Origin: an uncultured Collinsella sp.
GTDB taxonomy: Bacteria > Actinomycetota > Coriobacteriia > Coriobacteriales > Coriobacteriaceae
NCBI GenBank assembly: GCA_900757465.1
Contig: CAAENY010000129.1
Coordinates: forward strand, 1-7,161
DNA: 7,161 nt
Reading direction: 5' to 3'
The notes under the pieces were generated by a model. That model was not told the origin of the DNA. It was given only the letters and a program-made list of their open reading frames with translations, and did no database searches. Position numbers and translations under genes: made by a program. Shown in pieces: positions 1 through 4,677 of this stretch; the stretch's first letter is position 1; each line of letters opens with the position of its first letter.

Positions 1-50
1 CCGAGAGTACTGCGGGGTCAGCCCGTGGGAGGCCAGGGCGCCGCTGACCG
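1..50 (+). rRNA. rrf: 5S ribosomal RNA, 3' part (5' end lies outside the window)
   Basis: The first ~50 bases follow the usual 3' half of bacterial 5S rRNA. A GAGAGTACTGC segment is followed by a small C-G-rich hairpin (13-16 pairing with 22-25), a GTGGGAGG segment, and a GGCGCCGCTGACC end that would pair with the missing 5' end to form helix I. A strong terminator begins 34 bases downstream, as expected for the last gene of an rRNA operon. The exact mature 3' end (about 48-51) cannot be fixed without the 5' strand. The call was made by recognising the conserved pattern, not by a covariance search. Confidence 0.77.
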
Positions 51-83
51 GTGGACGGCACCGAGCCGTACGCTTGAACTGAG

Positions 84-115
84 AAGGGGGAGGCCTCGCG
101 GCCTCCCCCTTTTTT
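84..115 (+). terminator. Strong rho-independent terminator closing the rRNA operon
   Basis: Bases 84-95 pair perfectly with 100-111 (12 base pairs, mostly G-C) around the tetraloop TCGC at 96-99. A run of six T follows at 110-115. On the other strand there is no comparable T run, so it should act only on rightward transcription. It separates the rRNA transcript from the acpS operon, so the downstream genes need their own promoter. A weaker 5-bp hairpin (55-59 with 65-69) sits between the 5S end and this terminator in the 3' trailer. Confidence 0.93.
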
Positions 116-129
116 GCGTTTAAGGGCTT

Positions 130-159
130 TTGTCTCACATAGTAGCTGTGTTTTATAAC
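130..159 (+). promoter_or_regulatory. Possible second, upstream promoter
   Basis: TTGTCT (130-135) lies 18 bases before TATAAC (154-159); TTATAA at 153-158 is an alternative -10 with 17-base spacing. The arrangement mirrors the better candidate 36 bases downstream, so the operon may have tandem promoters. The stretch is AT-rich, so such matches can arise by chance. No other gene or RNA is visible in 116-214. Confidence 0.3.
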
Positions 160-165
160 CCTCGT

Positions 166-195
166 TTGTCGCATCTTCTGTGAACGGGCTACAAT
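166..195 (+). promoter_or_regulatory. Probable sigma-70-type promoter of the acpS operon
   Basis: A -35-like TTGTCG (166-171) and a -10-like TACAAT (190-195) are separated by 18 bases. Transcription would begin near base 202, giving a short leader of about 22 bases before the acpS start at 225. It lies between the rRNA terminator and the first gene, where the operon promoter should be. The -35 box is imperfect and the spacing is at the long end of normal. No operator-like palindrome is evident beside it. Confidence 0.6.
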
Positions 196-214
196 AACTT
201 AGTCTGTGCGATAT

Positions 215-219
215 GGAGG
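215..219 (+). promoter_or_regulatory. Ribosome binding site that sets the acpS start
   Basis: GGAGG ends five bases before the ATG at 225. An in-frame ATG at 213 overlaps this site and has no ribosome site of its own upstream, so 225 is the better start. This shortens the longest open frame by four residues and leaves an N-terminus (MAEAGIGVDIV) that fits the AcpS family. Confidence 0.85.
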
Positions 220-224
220 TGAAC

Positions 225-764
225 ATGGCTGAAGCTGGTATCGGCGTTGATATCGTCGAGATTTCCCGTATGAAATCAATTCTTGAAAAGACGCCGTCGT
301 TTGCTCGGCGTGTGTTTACCGAAGAAGAGCGTGCGTATTGTGATGCATCATCGCGTCCCGCTGCTCACTATGCCAGCCGCTTTGCTTCGCGCGAGGCGGT
401 ACTTAAAGCTCTCGGCACGGGTTTTAGTCAAGGCGTTGGTCGCAAGGATGTTTCGGTTACGCGTGATAAACTCGGCAAACCGAAGGCGCTGCTTTCGGGC
501 CGTGCTCTCGAGATCGCTCAAGAACTGGGTGTTGTTGAGGTCGCTCTTTCCATTACGCTTACAGGAGACTTAGCCGTTGCGAATGCCATCGCGATTACCG
601 AAGATGCTCGGCCTAAGCCAAAAGAGGAAAAGGTGAGTACCAAGAAACGCGTAGCGCAGACATTTAAAGAGGCTCGCTCTGTTTTAGATGAGCTTGAGCA
701 GCTGCAGAATTCAGCATTGACGGAGCACCTGGGCGATGCTTCGCAAGATACGCTAGGAGCATAG
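225..764 (+). CDS. acpS: Holo-[acyl-carrier-protein] synthase with C-terminal extension
   Basis: This enzyme transfers 4'-phosphopantetheine from coenzyme A to a serine of apo-acyl carrier protein, activating it for fatty acid synthesis in the cytoplasm. The 179-residue product has the AcpS signatures: GIGVDIVEISR at 5-15 with metal ligand Asp9, FTEEE at 31-35, RFASREAVLKALGTG at 52-66 with Glu57, and LGKP at 83-86. The Ser-x-Ser-His motif of many Gram-positive AcpS proteins reads SITLT at 109-113; from memory E. coli also lacks this His, so this need not mean loss of activity. The family core (usually 120-130 residues) ends near residue 127. Residues 128-179 are an extra tail, Lys/Glu-rich at first, then probably helical. 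It is the first gene of the operon; its TAG stop directly abuts the next ATG. Confidence 0.94.
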   Translation: MAEAGIGVDIVEISRMKSILEKTPSFARRVFTEEERAYCDASSRPAAHYASRFASREAVLKALGTGFSQGVGRKDVSVTRDKLGKPKALLSGRALEIAQELGVVEVALSITLTGDLAVANAIAITEDARPKPKEEKVSTKKRVAQTFKEARSVLDELEQLQNSALTEHLGDASQDTLGA

Positions 765-2381
765 ATGAAACCGGTTTTGAGTACCGAAGAAGTCGTTCGT
801 CTCGAGGATATCATCGAACGCGAAGGGACTTCGAAGGCCGAGCTTATGGAGCTAGCGGGTGAGTTTGCCGCCAACGAGGTCTTGAAGCTCAATCCCGATC
901 GGGTTCTCGTTCTGGTCGGTTTTGGTAATAATGGCGGCGACGGTTGGGTTGCCGCCGATATTCTGAGCCATAAGGGTGTGGACGTCGATATCGTTTCTCC
1001 GGTTGAGCCGGATGAGATTCCTGCTGCTCTGGCACGTCATGTTGCTCGTCGTACTGCCGGCCGCGATGTGCACGTTTGCGTCGGCCCCTCGCGTGACGAA
1101 CTCGAGGTTTTGATCGATAAGGCCGATGTTGTTGTCGATGCCATTTTTGGTACCGGTTTCCACGGGAATCTGCGTGCGCCGTTCTCCATCTGGATTCCTA
1201 CGGTCAATGAATGCGCCGATTGTGTCGTATCCATTGATGTTCCCTCGGGCCTGAATGCCGAGACGGGCGTTGTTGATGACGACTGCATTCGTGCCGAGCA
1301 TACGGTGACGATGATTGCGCCCAAGATTGGTCTGTATAGCGCTGATGGCCCTGAGTATGCTGGCGATTTGATCTGCGGCAATCTTTACGACCGTCTTGAC
1401 GAGGTCATCGATGATGTCGACCACGCCGCCGAGATTGTCGAGCCCGGTGACTTAGTTGATTACTTTGCTCCACTACCTACGAATATCGATAAGTATTCCC
1501 GTGGCTCTGTGCTTATTGTTGCCGGATCTGCGCAATATCCTGGTGCTGCCATTATGGCGGCCAAGTCTGCAGCTCGCGCGGGTGCTGGTTATGTGGCAGT
1601 CGCGGCTCCTGACGCCTGCGCCAATCTTATTCGCATGGCACTTCCTTCGATTCCCGTCTTTGCTATTCCGTCTGATTCCCGCGGCTCCTTTGGCGCCGCT
1701 GCGCGCATGACTGTGTGCGAGATTGCAAAGAAGTACAGCTGTGTACTGTGCGGTCCCGGTATGACGACATCTGCCGGCGCTATGCAGGTGGTTTCGGGCT
1801 TGCTCGAGCTTGATGTACCGCTTATTTTGGACGCCGATGCACTCAACTGCCTTGCTAAGATTGCCATTGACGGTATTGATAGTAATCCCGAGATGTATCG
1901 TCGCGAGCAGCCGTTGGTTATGACGCCGCACTATCGTGAGCTTTCGCGTCTGGTTGCCGGTGACGAGGTGAACGACCTTGGTACCGCGATTGCAGCCGCG
2001 CAGAAGGTTGTCTGGGCTGCAGGCTCTGACAATCTGGTGGTCATTGCCAAGGGGCCGACGACGGCTATCTGTGGCGTTGAGCGCGTGCTGCTGCCGCTCT
2101 CGGGTCCGGCTTCTCTGGCAACTGCCGGTTCGGGTGATGTTCTCGCGGGTATTTTGGCCGGCACGCTTGCCACCATGCGCGACGAGATGGATCGTTGGGA
2201 GTTGCTGTATTCGTACGCCGTCGCACTTCACAGCTACGCCGGTTTTGCCGCGGCGACGGAGTATGGTGAGAAGAGCGTTATCGCTACCGATCTTATCGAC
2301 TTGATCGGTCCTGCCATGGAACTGGCGGCAAAGGATGCGCTCGAAGATCTGGGAATCATGGACGAAGGGTCGGATGACTAA
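765..2381 (+). CDS. nnr: Bifunctional NAD(P)H-hydrate epimerase / ADP-dependent (S)-NAD(P)H-hydrate dehydratase
   Basis: This fused repair enzyme restores hydrated NADH and NADPH. The N-terminal YjeF_N-type domain (about 1-225) interconverts the R and S hydrates. The C-terminal ribokinase-like domain (about 235-525) dehydrates the S form using ADP. In the epimerase half I see GFGNNGGDG at 52-60, VVVDAIFGTG at 122-131 with the likely catalytic Asp125, and SIDVPSGLNAETG at 156-168. In the dehydratase half I see KYSRGSVLIVAGS at 243-255, GPG at 330-332, LDADALN at 355-361, TPHYRE at 387-392 (usually TPHPGE), AKGPTT at 428-433, and ATAGSGDVLAGIL at 452-464 with catalytic Asp458. The 538-residue length and domain order match the common two-domain form. 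The ATG follows the acpS stop with no gap; its ribosome site AGGAG is at 755-759. Confidence 0.95.
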   Translation: MKPVLSTEEVVRLEDIIEREGTSKAELMELAGEFAANEVLKLNPDRVLVLVGFGNNGGDGWVAADILSHKGVDVDIVSPVEPDEIPAALARHVARRTAGRDVHVCVGPSRDELEVLIDKADVVVDAIFGTGFHGNLRAPFSIWIPTVNECADCVVSIDVPSGLNAETGVVDDDCIRAEHTVTMIAPKIGLYSADGPEYAGDLICGNLYDRLDEVIDDVDHAAEIVEPGDLVDYFAPLPTNIDKYSRGSVLIVAGSAQYPGAAIMAAKSAARAGAGYVAVAAPDACANLIRMALPSIPVFAIPSDSRGSFGAAARMTVCEIAKKYSCVLCGPGMTTSAGAMQVVSGLLELDVPLILDADALNCLAKIAIDGIDSNPEMYRREQPLVMTPHYRELSRLVAGDEVNDLGTAIAAAQKVVWAAGSDNLVVIAKGPTTAICGVERVLLPLSGPASLATAGSGDVLAGILAGTLATMRDEMDRWELLYSYAVALHSYAGFAAATEYGEKSVIATDLIDLIGPAMELAAKDALEDLGIMDEGSDD

Positions 2382-2383
2382 TC

Positions 2384-3529
2384 ATGAATAAAGCCGATTT
2401 GACGCGCTGGTCCTGGGTCGAGATCGACCGCGGGGCGCTCCGTCGCAACACGAGGGCCTATAAGAACTTGCTGAATCCACGTCAGCGCCTGTGCTGCGTG
2501 GTCAAGGCCGATGCTTATGGTCATGGAGCTGTTGAGTGCGCCAAGATCATGTATTCGGCCGGGGCCGACATGTTTGCCGTGGCGACGGTTAACGAGGGCG
2601 TTGAGCTCCGACAGGGCGGGATTACGAAACCCATCCTCATCCTAAGCGAGCCGCCTATCGAGGCCATTCCGACGTTGCTCGAGTTTGATATCATGCCCTC
2701 GGTCTATACGTCTGACTTTGCTCTTGCGTATGGCGAATGTGCCGTCGCGGCGGGCAAAGTGGGCAAGTATCATCTCGCCATCGAGACGGGCATGAATCGT
2801 ATCGGCGTTCACTACACGCAGGTGCTCGACTTTGTCCGCGGTATAAATTTCCATCGCGGTATTCAGTGCGACGGCGTATTTACGCACTTCGCCACGGCCG
2901 ATGAACCTTCGGGCTGGGACTACAAGCTGCAGTGTCAGCGCTTTACCGAGGCCGTTCAGGCCATTAAGGATGCGGGTTTTGAGTGCGGTATCGTGCACTG
3001 CGCCAACACGCCGTCCTCGATGCTCGACCCCTCGATGCATTTTGATATGATTCGCGCTGGCGTTGGCTTGTATGGCATGCAGCCGTGCGAGCTGAGTGGC
3101 CGCGTGATGCAGCTTGATCCCGTTATGAGCGTCCATGCGCGCGTGACGCGCGTGGCACACCCTGCGATGGGTGAGGGCGTGGGCTACGGTTTTACCTACC
3201 GCGTACCGCGTACGCGCGTTCAGATCTGCACGCTGCCGATCGGTTATGCCGATGGCCTATCGCGTACGCTTTCCAATCGTATGGATGTGCTGTATCGCGG
3301 CGAGCGCGTGCATCAGGTTGGCAATATCTGCATGGACCAGTTTATGGTCGCCATTCAGTCCAACCCGGCACACGAGATTCCCGAGGCCGAGTATGGTGAC
3401 GAGATGATCATTGTCGGCCGCGATGGCGATGCCGAGATCACTATGGACGAGATGGCCCGACTGCGCGGAACGATTAACTACGAGGTCGCCTGCGGCTTTG
3501 GCATGCGTCTCGACAAGGTCTACGTGTAG
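2384..3529 (+). CDS. alr: Alanine racemase (PLP-dependent)
   Basis: It converts L-alanine to D-alanine for peptidoglycan precursors. The 381-residue product has the usual two parts: an N-terminal TIM barrel carrying the PLP lysine Lys41 in VVKADAYGHG (39-48), and a C-terminal beta domain carrying the second catalytic base Tyr268 in GVGYGFTYR (265-273). Other landmarks are EIDRGALRRN (13-22), ETGMNRIGV (134-142) with Arg139, HFATADE (168-174), RAGVGLYG (224-231), LPIGYADG (284-291), VGNICMDQF (312-320) and TINYEVACG (363-371). Where many Alr proteins carry a carbamylated lysine before the D/E-TGM motif, this one has Ala132. It begins two bases after the nnr stop; the ribosome site is weak (GGA at 2372-2374), which suggests coupling to nnr translation. 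The C-terminus looks complete. Confidence 0.96.
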   Translation: MNKADLTRWSWVEIDRGALRRNTRAYKNLLNPRQRLCCVVKADAYGHGAVECAKIMYSAGADMFAVATVNEGVELRQGGITKPILILSEPPIEAIPTLLEFDIMPSVYTSDFALAYGECAVAAGKVGKYHLAIETGMNRIGVHYTQVLDFVRGINFHRGIQCDGVFTHFATADEPSGWDYKLQCQRFTEAVQAIKDAGFECGIVHCANTPSSMLDPSMHFDMIRAGVGLYGMQPCELSGRVMQLDPVMSVHARVTRVAHPAMGEGVGYGFTYRVPRTRVQICTLPIGYADGLSRTLSNRMDVLYRGERVHQVGNICMDQFMVAIQSNPAHEIPEAEYGDEMIIVGRDGDAEITMDEMARLRGTINYEVACGFGMRLDKVYV

Positions 3530-3537
3530 GAGCCGCT

Positions 3538-4158
3538 ATGGGCGTCATGCACATCCCCGGCCATACCCATCAGGCACCACGTGAGGTCGCACTCGAGGAA
3601 ATTGAGGCCGTTCTGGGCGATTGTCACCTCTGCCAGCTCTACCAGTCGCGTCACAATATCGTGTTTGGCGTGGGAAACCCCCGCGCTCGCGTGATGTTTA
3701 TTGGTGAGGCGCCGGGCCGCAATGAGGATTTGCAGGGCGAGCCCTTTGTGGGGGCGGCAGGCGAGGACCTCAACGGCATTTTGTCGCTGGCGGGGCTCAA
3801 ACGCGAAGACGTCTACATTGCCAACGTGCTTAAGTGCCGCCCGCCGGGAAACCGCAATCCGCGTCCCGAGGAAGTGCTGGCTTGCTCGCCGTTTTTGCGT
3901 GAGCAGATTCGAAGCATCTGGCCCGATATCATCGTGACGCTCGGCAACCCCGCGACGCACTTTGTGCTTAAGACCGAGATCGGCATTACTAAGCTGCGCG
4001 GCCGGTTCCATCAGATGGGGCATTTTGTAGTAATGCCCACGTTCCATCCGGCAGCGGCGCTGCGCAATCCAGCATGGCAGGAACTGCTGGAGGAAGACTT
4101 TAAGATGCTGGGCGACTATCTGGAGCGACATCCCGCACCAGAGGACGCCTCGGAATAA
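3538..4158 (+). CDS. Type-4 (family 4) uracil-DNA glycosylase, [4Fe-4S]
   Basis: It removes uracil from DNA, starting base-excision repair of deaminated cytosine or misincorporated dUMP. The 206-residue protein has four cysteines placed as in family 4 enzymes to hold a [4Fe-4S] cluster: Cys29 and Cys32 (C-H-L-C), Cys100 in LKCRPPGNR, and Cys116. The active-site motif GEAPGRNED is at 56-64, FVGAAGEDL at 70-78, and the second motif FHPAAALR at 169-176. GEAPG followed by two residues and Glu-Asp separates it from family 5. The start at 3538 has AGGAG (3528-3532) five bases upstream, overlapping the alr stop; Met4 is a less likely alternative. The first ~20 residues are a short N-terminal extension. 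It sits inside a cell-wall and tRNA-modification operon, so it is probably expressed constitutively with growth. Confidence 0.94.
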   Translation: MGVMHIPGHTHQAPREVALEEIEAVLGDCHLCQLYQSRHNIVFGVGNPRARVMFIGEAPGRNEDLQGEPFVGAAGEDLNGILSLAGLKREDVYIANVLKCRPPGNRNPRPEEVLACSPFLREQIRSIWPDIIVTLGNPATHFVLKTEIGITKLRGRFHQMGHFVVMPTFHPAAALRNPAWQELLEEDFKMLGDYLERHPAPEDASE

Positions 4159-4170
4159 TAAGGAGCATAT

Positions 4171-4677
4171 ATGTCCCTGGAGCGCCTGGGGGTAGGTACT
4201 TACAAAACGACTTGCGCTGCCGATACGGAGTACTTTGGCGAGCTAATTGCACCGTGCCTTGAGGACGGCGATGTGCTCATCCTGACCGGTGGCCTGGGAG
4301 TGGGCAAAACTCACTTTACCAAGGGCGTTTCGCGCGGGCTGGGCGATGGGCATATGGTTACGAGTCCTACGTTTGCGCTCATGGCCGTTCACGATCAAGG
4401 TCGTATTCCGCTGTTTCACTTTGATCTATACCGCCTGGAGCATGCCTACGAGCTCGAGGATACGGGCATTTTCGATGTGCTGGGCTATGAGGGTGCTTGC
4501 CTGCTGGAATGGGGCGAACAATTCCAGGACGAGCTGACGGATGAGTATCTTTCGGTGACGCTCAAGCGTGATGAGGACGACAGTGATGTGCGAACGATAA
4601 CGCTCGAGGCTCACGGCGAGCGCGCGACGGAGCTTTCCGATTTGATTGATAGGGCTGTACAAGATGAGCTTGCATAG
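4171..4677 (+). CDS. tsaE: tRNA t6A37 biosynthesis ATPase TsaE
   Basis: TsaE is the P-loop ATPase that resets the TsaB–TsaD complex, which places threonylcarbamoyl on A37 of tRNAs reading ANN codons. The 168-residue product has a Walker A motif GGLGVGKT at 40-47, SPTFAL at 65-70, HFDLYRL at 83-89, and LLEWGEQ at 111-117, whose Glu113 and Trp114 are typical of the family. Length and motif order are normal; the tail beyond 130 is acidic and divergent. Ribosome site AAGGAG (4160-4165) is five bases before the ATG. Its last 14 bases overlap the start of the next gene, which encodes the two proteins TsaE works with, so their synthesis is probably coupled. Confidence 0.95.
   Translation: MSLERLGVGTYKTTCAADTEYFGELIAPCLEDGDVLILTGGLGVGKTHFTKGVSRGLGDGHMVTSPTFALMAVHDQGRIPLFHFDLYRLEHAYELEDTGIFDVLGYEGACLLEWGEQFQDELTDEYLSVTLKRDEDDSDVRTITLEAHGERATELSDLIDRAVQDELA
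4651..4654 (+). promoter_or_regulatory. Ribosome binding site deciding the start of the TsaB–RimI–TsaD gene
   Basis: AGGG lies inside the end of tsaE, nine bases before ATG 4664. The open frame can be extended upstream to TTG 4646, but that start has no ribosome site of its own and would add six residues before the MSLHRDNAPVVALD start. TTG 4670 is a further alternative. ATG 4664 is preferred and gives a 14-base overlap with tsaE. Confidence 0.6.

Noticed and set aside
50..83. A tRNA or small RNA gene between the 5S end and the terminator
   Set aside because: The stretch is only ~34 bases, too short for a tRNA, and shows just a 5-bp hairpin. It is best read as the 3' trailer of the rRNA precursor.
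213..215. ATG at 213 as the acpS start
   Set aside because: It overlaps the GGAGG ribosome site of ATG 225 and has no upstream ribosome site.
1473..2231. A 252-codon open frame on the - strand
   Set aside because: It lies fully opposite the dehydratase half of nnr, whose motifs are intact. The antisense translation resembles no family I recognise.
3207..3216. Perfect 10-base palindrome CGCGTACGCG
   Set aside because: It lies within alr and is explained by Arg, Val, Pro and Thr codons near the conserved beta domain. There is nothing promoter-like around it, so an operator is unlikely.
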